From Aporrectodea caliginosa (Eukaryota > Annelida > Clitellata > Crassiclitellata > Lumbricidae), in assembly GCA_020284085.1 (NCBI GenBank), contig JACEVL010000807.1, forward strand, positions 490,001 through 554,000: a DNA stretch of 64,000 nucleotides, in the 5' to 3' direction. How positions within the stretch are numbered: the first letter of the stretch is position 1; every line of letters begins with the position of its first letter. Shown in pieces: positions 36,301-49,567 of this stretch. Under the pieces are notes generated by a model. It saw only the letters and a list, made by a program, of their open reading frames with translations. It ran no database searches and was not told the origin of the DNA. Made by a program: the position numbers and the translations under genes.

Positions 36301-39300
36301 CTAGAATCGAAAGATCTTGATTTCTGCGCGGCTGGCCGTGCTTTCGGTGACGACCAGATTACCGTTGATGGTGATTCCGACGGCGTATGGGTCCCTGATG
36401 CCGTCCTCCTTCGTCAGAAGGTGCCTAACGAATCTTCCCTGCTTCGAGAAGAGGCAGACGCGGTCGTTACTGCGGTCGGCGACAATGATGCTTCCGTCCG
36501 CGTCCACGCAGACGCCGCGCGGGAACTTGAACTGACCATCAGCGCTTCCCGCTGACCCGATCTTTCTGAGGAACTGACCGCTGCTGTCGAAGACCTTGAC
36601 GCAGTGGTTGTCCGAATCGGAGACGATGATTTCGTTGTGCTGTCCGGTGGCGACGTACAGCGGGTTGTCGAAGTCCGTGTCTCGCGAGCCCTTGGACCCG
36701 AAGCGCCGGATGCAGGTCAGATCGCCCTTGTAGATGTTGACGGAGTTGTCGCCCGTGTCCGTGATGATGTAGTTGCCGTTCGGGCTGACGGCCACTCCGC
36801 ACGGACTGAAGAACTTGCCGAGGCCCCACTTGGTGATCGAAGCGCCGGACATTGCGAAGACCTGCATTCGCTTCTGCGGTGCGTCCGATATGATTATATT
36901 GCCTCGGAGGGTGACGGCCACACCCTGCGGGTCGATCACCCCGCTGCCTATGAGGCGAACCGACCGGCCCGAGGCGTCGAAGACCTGCAGGCGCTTGTTG
37001 CCCCACTCGCCGACGATCAGCTCTCCCTGCAGCGTGCAGGCGACGGCGAGGGGGTCGCGCAGCTGACCGGGGTTCGACCCGTGCTGGTGGATGCGCAGGA
37101 GGAGCTTAGGCTTCGATCGACCCTCGTTTAAACCCTGACTGAGCACCGGTGCCGGGCGACTTTGGGGACTCAGTCCCGGACCAGACGCCTGAGCGACGAC
37201 GCTTCTTGCCAATTGCTCGGGCGATACCTGGGCGTCCTCGTATCGGCCGAAGTCGACCTCGTGGCGACCTGGTAGGAAGGCCAGAACGGACATAATCTGA
37301 CCGTCTTCCGGGTGAACCTGGATGGACGTACCAGTGTCCATGATCGTCCGCATCCTCTGCAGGATCTCCTCGTGAGTTCCCATCGCGCGGACCGACCGAC
37401 TGCTGCTGAGGGCGGCCGCGAACTCCCCCATGCTCTTCATCCGGGAGATGTTATACTTGATCCGCTCGCGTTCCTTTTCCAGCGCCTCGAGCTTTTCCTG
37501 GCGAATCTTCTTGAGTTCCTGCAACATCTGGACCTCCTGTCTCTTGGTGGACTCCATCAGCTGCCTCGAACGGTCCTTGACGGCCGCTTCCACCGTCTGA
37601 CACGAATCGAGGAAGGCCTTGCGCAGCGGGTCCAGCTCGGAAGCCCACTTCTGCAGCTCCTTGCTCTTGACCTGGACCATGTCCGTGAGATTCTTTATTT
37701 CGTCCTGCTGCTGTTGGACCACCACGGGGATCTCGGAGGCGTCATGGTCGCTGTGCTCGTTCATGATGCACAGCGTGCAGATGACCGTGTCGCATGTTCG
37801 ACACATGTACTTGCCGTATTCCCCCGGGTGTAGCTTGCACTCGAGGTCGGCTGATACTCCGGGAATCGGTGCGGCGCGGTTGACCACCTTGTGGTTCTGG
37901 AAGAGCGCGTTCTTGGCGTGCTGTTTGAGGCACTTGTCACAGTAACTCTTGGCGCAGTTGAAGCAGTAGACTGCGGCCTACAGTTAAAAGGAAGAAAACA
38001 ATAGATCAATAGCAAATACTATATTTACAGCGTCAAAGGAGCACTACAATAAAAGCTGTATAATTATATTTACATGTATAGCGATCGAGCAAACTTGACT
38101 GAATAGCCCTATAGCTGATAGCCTGAATAGTACGAAGAAAACAGCAGAGGTGGGCTTGCACATATAGCACTCTCATTGTTATTGTTGTTACAATTGTTGT
38201 CATCTGTAAATTAGTTGTTTTGGTGTATTATTGACAGCAATATATATATATATCAAAACAACAACAACAACCACAATAATAATTTATTGTGGTTGTTGTT
38301 GTCTTTCGATTAGTTGCTCGAAACATTGTAGGCCTACATAGAACTCCGCCACTGCCCGTACTGTGGTAGTGCCAGTCCAAAGCCTGGAGAAAGGAGGAGG
38401 GCGACGCTAATTACCTTTGCTATGACACAGTGTCGTTAAACAGCACCTAACATGTACCGTACATAATATTATTTCACTATAATTTCAGGCCTTTATAATA
38501 TATCTTTTTTATGTTTTAACGCTGGTATGCGCAGTAGACCAAATGGATGTGATAGCAGCAGCCAGTAGCAAATAACTATAGGCTGTGTATACCTGGGCGT
38601 ATGCTGATACTTGCAAGGGAGTTCATCGCCGCTTAAAGTACTGTAAGTTCATATGTATCGTCTTCAAAGGGTCTGTCATCTGGTGTAGCGGCCTTCGAAC
38701 TGCTACACGAATTTTTAGGCGAACTATAATTATGGGTTCGACAGAGGTTGTAGGCTATAGCCAATTGAGTGCAAGTCGAATGTATTGGCCTAGGCAGTGG
38801 TGTAAATCATGTAGGGGGGGCAGAGGGGACTGTCCCCCCAAAAAATGTTGACTGGAGCCTATCCCCAAAACAATGCAAAATCCGGCCCCCGAACAAATCT
38901 GTCCCCTCCAAAGTTATGTACAGAATTTCGCCTCTGTCATGCACGCATTGCACTAATTATCTTTTTATTTTAGCATCAATTGCTGAGTTTTGCCATGGAT
39001 TGAAAAAGGAAGCCACGAGAATTTCCATATATAAAAGTGCTAAAAAAGTGCACGCAGTTTCAGCACGATTTGGCCTCATGTTGTCGATGTGCAGCTGTGC
39101 TCAAAACAAGTCTTTCAACCAGACCTTACGCAGTATAGTGTACTGTTATAAGATCTTTACGTTGACAACAATGCTAAGCATTGTAGGCCTAGTAGTAACA
39201 ATATTGTAGTAGGCCTACGTACGGTAATTGCATAGCAAATGCACGTTGTTACAAACCGGGCCACGTTGTTGACAATAATATTATTATAGTTTTGATGTCT

Positions 39301-40638
39301 GTGCTTTATTTAGGCCTACTCTGTGCTTCTTCATTCCCCCGCAGGTTAAAATTCTTTTACATCTTGAATGGTCTGGCTACTACCTGAACAGATTCCGTAC
39401 AATGACCCTGCATGGGCAATTAAGGTGTTTGTGCACACGTGCTTCTATCATCAACCCTATACTTTCATAAGCGGGATGTCAACGGCACATCCTGCGATTC
39501 GATCGATGATCCTAGTGCGCAGGACCAGTGCGCAGCACACATCAGCATAATTATGACGCCCACATTGCATCCCTTAATTACAATGGTTGTCCATTGAGCA
39601 GGTAATCCATTTCAAAATCTGCCTTAGAATTTACAAAGGATACATTTTAACCAACTAAAAAAGTCTCTTCCTTGTTTCGTGCTCACCTCTCGTATCCAAA
39701 TGGATATTGCACTCGATCAGTGCATGGACACTGACAGGCCTTCACCATTAAATTGGGGAACAGAGCAATTATTGCTGAAGAAAAATTTATTTGCCCCATA
39801 CATTTTGTTCATGTTCATTATAGTTCTTTAATTTAGCCTACTCCTACTTCTACCAATCCCAATCAACACCCTGTTCCAGTCCATAGGTCTTTCACTCCTC
39901 CCCACCACCCTAAATCGAATGCTGCCAACCCCCATGCAGTTAGCATCGTTCATAGGCCTACTCATGTAGTTCTTTAATTCACTCCTACTGCTACCAACCC
40001 TAATCAGCACCTAGCTTAAGCTTGTCCTGCAGTTCACAGGCCTTTCACCCTCGAGATCCCAAGCATCCCATAATCGAATCCTGCCAACCCCCAGTTAAGA
40101 CAAAGCTGCTGAGTGTCGTAGTATCCCGCTAGGAGTTGTCCCTCCTAGCGGGATTGCGATCCCTTTTGGGCCTCCCCTTTGTAGCCAATGTGTTTTCCTC
40201 GTTGGTTTATTAATGTGTGAAAATTGGTTGCAATAAAAACAATACTTGACTTGACTTGACTTAATTGATAGTACGTACTCTGACCTGAGCCTTTTTCTGC
40301 TGAGCGTGGCATGCGCTGCAGTGCGTCGACGATGCTCGTTGTCTGACGTTCATCGTTCGAAAGAGGTTCTCGATCTTCTGGACCTTGAAGTCGTTCCTCA
40401 GACCCGGGACTCCGTTCGGCGGTAGAGTCGTCAGGTCCCTGCACGTGGGGCACGGTAGTTTACCAGCGACGGCACCCTTCTGCTGGAGGTAGGTCTTCAG
40501 GTAACCGGAGAGACAGTCGGAACAGAAGGTGTGTCCGCATTTGAGCATCTTCGGAGAGCGATACGGTTCGAAGCAGATCATACACTGCAGAAGGTCCTCC
40601 AGCTGCCATAGGATCGGCTCTGCAGGGGGTCCGGCCAT
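36301..40638 (-). CDS. TRIM-NHL protein (RING, two B-boxes, coiled coil, NHL)
   Basis: Two coding exons on the minus strand: exon 1 40285-40638 (ATG at 40638) and exon 2 36301-37977 (stop TAG), together about 676 residues. The RING finger uses C19, C22, C34, H36, C39, C42, C63 and C66. B-box 1 (about 105-150) is split by the intron; B-box 2 (about 165-200) contains [13 protein letters not shown] long coiled coil covers about 205-320. Six NHL repeats from about 420 to the end form the predicted propeller, for example [11 protein letters not shown] and [12 protein letters not shown]. There is no filamin repeat, so the layout resembles TRIM32 or nhl-1 more than TRIM2/3/71. Members act as E3 ubiquitin ligases and some bind RNA through NHL. 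The donor may instead be GTACGT after 40279, adding two residues in the same frame. Exon 2 is clearly more GC-rich than its surroundings. Confidence 0.93.
37978..40120 (-). other. TRIM-NHL intron contents
   Basis: No further exon is needed to keep frame. The intron holds a perfect hairpin at 38259-38302 (CAACAACAACCACAATAA against TTATTGTGGTTGTTGTTG). It also holds a possible hAT remnant starting CAGTGGTGTAAATCATGTAG at 38796, followed by G- and C-rich runs. Confidence 0.5.
40120..40262 (+). mobile_element. LINE-type 3' tail with CTTGA repeats
   Basis: CTAGCGGGATTGCGATCCCT and TTTGGGCCTCCCCTTTGTAG resemble 28795-28835. It ends CAATAAAAACAATA followed by (CTTGA)n at 40243-40262. The repeat tail stops only about 17-23 bp from the TRIM exon 1 donor, so the insertion nearly abuts the splice site. 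Confidence 0.65.
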
Positions 40639-40648
40639 GACCGCGCAA

Positions 40649-41032
40649 TGAGATCAACTGCAGGATCAGATCGACTGTACAAGCACCTAGGTCAATTGCA
40701 AAATCAGATCGGTTTACCATCAGATCAACATTCAACAGTACTGCATAATCGTATCAATATTACAGATAGATCAACTGCAGAATCAGCTCGATTGTGCAAT
40801 CAGATCAACCGCAGAATCATAGCAATTGTACAATGAGATCAACTGCAGATCGAATCAGATCAATAATGTACAAAAAGATCAACTGCAAAATCAGATCGTT
40901 TTTACAAACAGATCAAATGCAGAATCAGATCAATTTTACGAAAGATCAACTGCAAAATCAGATCGGTTTACCTGCAGATCAACTGCAGAATCAGATCAAT
41001 TTTACAATCGGATCAATTGTACCAAATCAACC
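40649..41032. repeat. GATC-rich ~33-bp minisatellite at the TRIM-NHL 5' end
   Basis: About 11 degenerate copies of a unit like AGATCAACTGCAGAATCAG plus ATCAATTTTACA. It starts about 11 bp upstream of the TRIM-NHL start codon and so occupies the presumed 5' UTR or core promoter. On the coding (minus) strand each unit contains TTCTGCAG followed by TTGATC, which resembles a splice acceptor. Confidence 0.9.
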
Positions 41033-41109
41033 AATCAAAAATCCAGTCACTGAGTCAACTGAAGATCGAGAACAACAATATATAATATATAGAACCAACT
41101 TACGCCGAT

Positions 41110-41660
41110 CGAGCTAGAATCAAACCGATATCAAATCAAATGATATCGCTTCAGGAAAAATGCTATCCTATATGATTGTTATTACTATTATGACGAATAA
41201 TGAAACTCAAGCTTCAACTTCACTTAGGCTTATTTTATCGATTGCGAGTCACAGCTTTGAAGCGCATAGGCCTCAACCCCTCAACTTAGCAGCAGGCCTA
41301 AGACTTACTGCCCTGATTGTACTGTATGACTGGGTAGCCTGCATTGCCCTGTGGGTTAAACCAGACTTCGGTTAGTCACTGCATAAGGTCATCTTAAAAA
41401 TGTGACAATGCAATGGAAATTCTGGTTCACGCATGGTTGCAGACTCGTGCTTGACTCGGCTATTATAGATATAGGCTACATATGCGTCCATGCAGTAGGC
41501 CTATACTTCAATGTGTTCTCTGTATGCTCGAGATCGCTTTTGTCAGTCCTCGAGTGTCTGTGTGTTTCTTTCTGCATGTGTGTCTATATGTTTGTGTCTG
41601 TCTATTATACATCTTCTGTTCTTTTCTAAAAGTCGCTATTAATATAGTATTAATGTTGGT
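41110..41660. other. Intergenic, no supported gene
   Basis: Short frames only. No promoter element or repeat was recognised. Confidence 0.45.
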
Positions 41661-41671
41661 GTTTAAAACAG

Positions 41672-41755
41672 TCTGGCCTGGCTGGCAGTCAGGCCGGCAG
41701 ACAGGCAGGTAGGCAAGCAGACAGACAGACAGACAGGCAGGCAGAAAGGCAACTT
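41672..41755 (+). repeat. GGCA/CAGA microsatellite
   Basis: Irregular GGCAG, GCAGACAG and (ACAG)n units. Confidence 0.9.
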
Positions 41756-41994
41756 TTCTCCAGACTTACGATGAACCCATGTTCCAATGTTAGTTGCATT
41801 CAGTGTCAAAACGTGACCTAGCTGTAACTGAGGTACATAATTATATGGGTGCTCGGTGGATATGAGCCAATAGGCCAAATTGTTGGAGAGGTCGTGACCC
41901 CAAATAGCCTCCTCTGCCATGTACAACGGCTTCTAATAAAATATGTATAGGCTAATGTAGACTTTTCGATACCGGATATGGCACTACACGTCCT

Positions 41995-42160
41995 CGACCC
42001 TATTCAATGTGTTTCAACGCATTCATGGGTGGAAATCCTTCACCACCGCCGCCCGTTTGAACAGGTGCCACGCCCGTTAAGCCTTATTAAAGGTCGTCGT
42101 GTACGGACCGACGGGACCGCACGTGCTAGCCTGAGATTCAAACCTTTGAAATAAGCAACA
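41995..42160 (-). mobile_element. SINE-like repeat, family 3, copy 2
   Basis: On the minus strand: TTTGAATCTCAGGCTAGCAC, then CCTTTAATAAGGCTTAACGG and GGGCGGCGGTGGTGAAGGAT. The same order of blocks occurs at 29.7 kb on the plus strand. TTTGAATCTC could be the remains of a B-box. Confidence 0.6.
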
Positions 42161-42191
42161 GCATCGGAAGGCTATATGCCGTTGTGTGAAC

Positions 42192-42995
42192 CATAGTTGT
42201 TAAAAACGATCAAATCAAAATAAAAAACGGAAAAAAACGTCGTTTTATTTAAAAAAATAAAAAACGGAAAAAAACGAGAAAAAAACGAACAAGAAAATAA
42301 TTTGACTTTGTTACATCTTTTAGTGCATTTTAAAATGCACAAACCTTGTTTACACAATTTAATTTTAATCAACAAATAACATAACTTTATTAATAAACAC
42401 CAAATAACAGTAATCCACAACAATTATTTTCTTTTTCATAAGTTTGCTTTAATAAGAAATTGAGAAATTAAAAATATTGAATTCTTTTCTGATTTCAATT
42501 GCGTACATAAGTCCACATAAGTATGCTGACATAAGCAATTAAAAACTAAACTTTGTAAGTATAGAGTGTACTTAATTAAAAATTGTAGATCTACTTACAA
42601 TTCTGACTTATATGTACTTAATATGGAGTAATATCCGTCAGTTTATCAGTCAAACAGAGATTACTGAGTACAAAGACAACATTTCGCATTTTGGATAACT
42701 TAGAAATTCAAATAACTTTTATAAATTTTATTTCCTGTACTGTGCTGTTTATTTCTCAACTGATAGCACTAAATAGTGACGTAAATTATATGAATCCTTG
42801 AAAGGACGGAGACAATTAACGTAAGGGATATAAGACAAAAATGAAATTAAACAAATAATAACAGACAGTAAATAACTAAATAAAGTTACATAAAAAATAA
42901 AAAACGGAAAAAAACGAGACGAGAAATAAAAAACGAAAAAAACGAGGTTTTTTGGAAAAAAATAAAAAACGAAAAAAACGTTTTTTACAACTATG
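42192..42995. mobile_element. hAT-type MITE with AAAAACGGAAAAAAACG ends
   Basis: The ends CATAGTTGTTAAAAACG and CGTTTTTTACAACTATG are inverted repeats. A perfect 8-bp duplication GTGTGAAC lies at 42184-42191 and 42996-43003. Next to the ends are runs built from AAAAAACGGAAAAAAACG. The 450-bp middle is AT-rich and non-coding. Confidence 0.88.
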
Positions 42996-43099
42996 GTGTG
43001 AACCGACAGCCTCACGCACCGAAGCGCCTCGACTTGCTCTAACCAATGTAAATGTGGCTTATAATGTGACACGGAGCTATTAAGGGCTAAGTGGAGAGG

Positions 43100-43900
43100 C
43101 GTTGGCCTCTGTTCTTCTAACCCTCAAGCACCCACGTTCGTTGGGCCCACATTATGCCTATACGGAGTTGGCCACCATGGCCATAAGTGGCACAGTGCAC
43201 GCCCACTCTGGGTCCGAAAAACTTTACTGGGAAATTTCTGGGAAATTTGAAGAGGTGCTGCCAGTTTCCATGCAGTTCCTATAGACCATTGCAGGTTCTG
43301 CGTTCATAAGTAGGCTACCTAAGACTTAAGCCAACGGTTCTCAACAGAAGTCTGAACACTGATGTCTTTATCGCCAGACCCGCCGAGAGGGGGGGCAGAG
43401 GGCAAAAACCCAGGGGCCCGGGGACTTTTAGGGGCCCGCGGACTGGGCCCAGTAATCAAATTATGAAAAATATTATACAAAGTTTATGATTTATGCCTTT
43501 TAAAATATAATATTGTTTACCTAACAAAATCAGCAACTACGTACGTAGGCCTATTATACGCAACAGTGTCTTCCGCACTGCATGATTATCATGAGTAGGG
43601 CACTCAGTAGGCTAACTGGTTTTATTACTCAAGTCAAGTGAACTGTATAATAGCATTGCATTTGCTTGGTGCACCATCGATAGATCGTCTGCATTAGCAC
43701 TTTCGACTTGACCGGAAACTCTCTCGACTTGACTGAAAACTTTGTCATTATTTTCTGGTAGAACTGTAATAGGACTATATTAGTCTGGCATAGCCTACAT
43801 TAGGCCTATATAGTTGGAAAACGAAATTGTCATTGACGCTCTGCATTAATGCAGTTCACCGTGTTCACGTAACCTCAGATCTTTAGGCCTACTGTAAGAA
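43100..43900. other. Intergenic with degraded transposon pieces
   Basis: At 43375-43450 CCCGCCGAGAGGGGGGGCAG and AGGGGCCCGCGGACTGGG resemble a known type of decayed hAT end. The part from about 43560 matches, in scrambled or diverged form, the inside of the MITE at 46663-47190. Confidence 0.5.
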
Positions 43901-44063
43901 TTTGTTTGAAAAAGTTTGCTTAAAAGTTGGAAAGTTTAACTAACTATTTTTTTAGTTTAGTTAACTTATTTACAAAATCAGTTGCCAACTTTAGTTGAAC
44001 TGTTTTATTTTAGTTGAAAAATAGTTGAAATTAAACTAAAAAATTAGTTTAGTGCCCATCTCT
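43900..44063. mobile_element. Partial copy of the CAGTGATGGGC MITE
   Basis: AGTTTAGTTAACTTATTTAC and AAACTAAAAAATTAG, followed by AGTGCCCATCTCTG at the right end, match the complete element at 46663-47190. Its left end is not recognisable. Confidence 0.6.
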
Positions 44064-44150
44064 GTTTTTGAATAAGATATGGGTTTTCTAGGATTGTTGG
44101 ACGCGAAGAAACGTACGTCATGATTATTTTCCAGTCGATGGGAGGGGTTT

Positions 44151-45435
44151 CATCATCATCATCAGGATCCATGGGCCGAAAGCCCGTAGGTGTCCAATGC
44201 AAATTTCGTCATCTGTTTCCATAATCCTCTGTCTTGCGCCAATACACTCAAACTGTGTAGGTCTTGTTTGCACCAATCCCTGATGTCATCAGTCCATTCC
44301 CTGTTAGGTCTTCCTCTTCGTCCACTTCCATCCATCATACCCATCATGACAGTTTTTAGTTTTCTATTATTGTCCATTCTGCATATATGTCCAAACAGAC
44401 CCAATTTCCTTCTCATTACTGACTGTATTAGATCTTCCTTTATTATGTGTAATCTTCTTCGGACCTCCTTATTTGTCACCTTCATTGTCCAATTCAGATG
44501 CAATATTCTTCTATAGCAGTACATTTCAAAAGCCAGGATTTTATCATGATCAGTCTTTTTAATTGTCCAGGCCTCACACGCATAAAGAGCTGTAGGCTAC
44601 TAAACACGCATGTTTTCAAGACATTCAGCTTTGTCTTATAACTAATTTGCTTACTATTCCAGATGGAATTTAGTCCTGCCATAACTCCCTTTGCCTTTGC
44701 TATTCTTGCCTTTGTGTCCTTTGTACAATCATTATTCCATGTTAACAACTTAACAGACTACCTAAGTACACAAATTCTGTTACATTCTCAATCACCTCAT
44801 CTTGCACTTTTATTTCCCTGTCTATTGTCTTCTTGCCAAATACCATTGTTTTTGTTTTATCCACATTTATTTTTAATCCAGCCCGTTGTGCAGATGTGTT
44901 CAGTGCGCAAACATTTTCCTGCAGCCTCTCACAACTATTCTCCAGCAAGTCAATGTCATCTGCAAATTTTAGGTTATTAATCAGTTCTCCATGTACGGAG
45001 ATTCCAGTTCCATTGTCTTGTATATTTTCCATGACTCTTTCCAAGTAAGTGATACATGTATTGGGTGAAATTGGATCTCCTTGCCTTGTCCCTATCGTAC
45101 CGGTAGTTAAAAACCATTCTCCTATTTCCCGTCCCACCTTCACTGTAGATTTTGAGATTTTGATCTGCCACCAATGTTTTTTAGTATTTGTATCAGTCTG
45201 TTTCCTACTCCATATGACTTTAGTACTGCCCATGTCACATCATGCTTGATATGGAATCAAATGCCTTCTGAAAGTCCACGAAACAATTATAGACAGGCTT
45301 GTTTTTTCTCTTGGCTTTTTCAGCAATCAACCTTAACATCAGAATTTGTTGGACTGTGCTTCTATCTTTTCTAAATCCTGCTTGTTCATCAGACATATAT
45401 TCCTCCGTTTTTGCCTTCAGACGACTCAACAAAAT
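44151..45435 (-). mobile_element. 5'-truncated non-LTR retrotransposon (LINE)
   Basis: Several minus-strand frames, broken by frameshifts, give one reverse transcriptase in order: DEQAGFRKDRSTVQQ, FVDFQKAFDS, TRQGDPISP, the catalytic FADDIDLL, then the thumb region and a C-terminus with LGLFGHICRM, GRRGRPNREWTDD and a stop near 44162. The 3' end is a short TGATGATGATGA tract (plus-strand CATCATCATCATC at 44151-44163). The endonuclease half is missing and the frame is interrupted, so it is inactive. It resembles elements that end in short trinucleotide repeats rather than poly(A); the clade was not assigned. Confidence 0.88.
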
Positions 45436-45439
45436 TGGG

Positions 45440-46235
45440 ATTTAGGGTAATGATAACACTCTGGCGCGTAGAGGCAACGGACCTGGGATCGCTTACCGCT
45501 TATTACCGCTACCCTCCCTAAGGTCGGCTCAGCCTTTTCATTCGCTAGGTGGCGTTTAAAAATTAGCAGTAGGATGTTATGGCGCGCCTTGCATACAATA
45601 CAACAATACAAATGAAAATTTATAGCGCGCTTTAACAAGACAAGTCTTGCACGAGAGCGCGTTTCGCTACATTCTTAGTCATAGTGCAGGTTAAACAGAT
45701 AAGTTTTTAATTTTGTTTTAAACTGTGCGACAGATAATTATGCACTGTCGAACTGAAGCTGGAAGACGATGGCTGCCAAACAGTTAAATTCGCCTCCTGT
45801 AATAACTTGTGATCATCCGTTCAATCTATGAATTGTAATCATCCTGCGTACTTGTCAGTTTGAAAAATTAAACGAAGATAATTAATTATATTTTTAGATA
45901 CTGTGATTACGTCTACGAATTTTAGGTCGCTAGGTGGCAGCCCACATGCAGTCAAAACTCTAGGCATAATAAGTTATTCTCGTTATGTCACGAATTTTCC
46001 GTGTCACCAGTTAAGTGTAAAGAATTTATATGGAAAGTTCGTTAATTGGGCGTTAGCTTAGCGTGTAACGTTTCTAGTTGTGTCTCCGCTTTTGAAACAG
46101 TTAATACGACACTAGGTTAAATTATATTAATTCAGTGTTATAATACTTAAACATTTAATGGCGTTGCTATGTAATTGCACGCCTACCGGCAAACCCTGTG
46201 TGCGCGTCACGCCTTCGCTTCGAAGACCGTAGTCT
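45440..46235. other. Intergenic, SINE-like remnant at left
   Basis: 45510-45560 resembles family 4 (AAGGTCGGCTCAGCC, CGCTAGGTGGCG). It is followed by ATTTATAGCGCGCTTTAACA, an L2-type tail read from the opposite strand. Nothing is recognised from 45700 to 46235. Confidence 0.45.
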
Positions 46236-46239
46236 TTCT

Positions 46240-46425
46240 GGTTAACTTATAGTATCGGGGGCTGAAGGATTATACAGTATCTTTGGACATGCTGCGCGGA
46301 CCACGGACGGTACCAGGTTTTCTAATGACGACACTAACCCTAACCCTGACCCTAACCGACCCTCACAAGTCACGCCAGTAAACTTACGCACTATATCCTT
46401 CAGCCCCCGATAATATAAGCTTACC
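46240..46425 (-). mobile_element. Telomere-motif MITE, copy 2
   Basis: The ends are GGTTAACTTATAGTATCGGG and the inverted CCCCCGATAATATAAGCTTA, then CC. The 8-bp flanks GTCTTTCT and GGCTTTCT match at 7 of 8. The interior contains CACTAACCCTAACCCTGACC followed by CTAACCGACC. It is in the opposite orientation to the copy at 17689 and has no coding capacity. Confidence 0.88.
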
Positions 46426-46662
46426 GGCTTTCTCAGTGCATCGTTTTATCACACACTTTTCTTTGGGCATCATTCTTGTGTTTATTGCAACATCGCTGTT
46501 GTGCTTGTTGCTATAGGCTACTAATTTTGCAAGTCTCTCATCTGTTCCTCGCTGAAATTCTGCGACCACTCCTTAGTCTATGCTGCACAAGCTCTTTGGA
46601 AGGAACTCCGACTAGATCTCCGCCAATTTGCTAATCCTTCTATCTCGCCTGTTAATTTCACC

Positions 46663-47190
46663 CAGTGATGGGCACTATTTTTTTAGTTAAACTATAACTA
46701 TTACTCAACTAAAATAAAAAAGTTTAACTAAAAGTTGGCAACTCATTTTGTAAATAAGTTAACTAAACTAAAAATATTTAGCTAAACTTTTTCAAACTTT
46801 CTAACAAACTTTTTCACAAACATTTTCACAGTGACAGAGGTTAAGTGAACTGTAATAATGCAGAGCATCAACGAAAATTTCACTTTCAAACTATGTACTA
46901 TGTACAAGACTATTAGTCCTAGTACATACATGTACAGTTCAACCAGAAAATCACGAAGTTGCTAATGCAAATGATGACACTTTGTGCAATGCAATGCAGT
47001 TTACTTCAGTAATAAAACCAGTTCTCATGACAATCATTGCAGAAGATAGTTGCTGATTTTGTTACGATAACTTTCTCACTGATAACTAAAAATATTAGTT
47101 AAACTTTTAGTCAATAACTAAAAAATATTAGTTAAACTTTGGTTTTAACTAAAAGTTTTCAACTTTTTAGTTAACTTTTGCCCATCACTG
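46663..47190. mobile_element. hAT-type MITE with CAGTGATGGGC ends
   Basis: The ends CAGTGATGGGC and GCCCATCACTG are inverted. A perfect 8-bp duplication ATTTCACC lies at 46655-46662 and 47191-47198. Repeated TTTAGTTAACT and AACTAAAAGTT motifs lie inside the ends. It is non-coding. Confidence 0.92.
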
Positions 47191-47224
47191 ATTTCACCTC
47201 TCATCCGCTTGCACTCTCCCCTGC

Positions 47225-47278
47225 TAGTTTCCACTAGTGACAGAAAACCACTAGTTTCCACTAGTGACAGAAAACCAA
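47225..47278 (+). repeat. 27-bp tandem duplication
   Basis: A unit containing CTAGTTTCCACTAGTGACAG followed by AAAACCA occurs twice in a row. Confidence 0.85.
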
Positions 47279-47606
47279 ACTCTTCAAGCTATCTTTTCAT
47301 AATTCTACTCCTGTTCCACCATTATCACTGATTGTCACCATAGCACCACGCTGTCTCCTCGGTTTGACCTCCCAGGATTCTGACCTGGCACCGGAGTGTA
47401 CAAAATAACCTGGCTATTGCAGACTTGATTTGATATCGCGCCAGTGAAAAGCTGGTCTCCCTGACGCAGCGTTTGTGGGTCACTGAGAAATTTTGAAGAT
47501 TTTCCAGATATGTGTACGTAAAATATATCAGCACAGCTTGGCTAAATATTTAAAGTAATTAATTAGCGTAACGTAACTGTGTTATTCATAGGTGGTAATA
47601 ATCGTG

Positions 47607-49567
<1,961 letters not shown>

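Noticed and set aside
36604..37833. Long plus-strand frames opposite TRIM exon 2 as genes
   Set aside because: They are antisense shadows of a GC-rich coding exon; the minus-strand frame has complete NHL repeats.
40649..41032. CRISPR-like array
   Set aside because: Units are degenerate with no separate constant repeat and variable spacer, and the setting is an animal genome.
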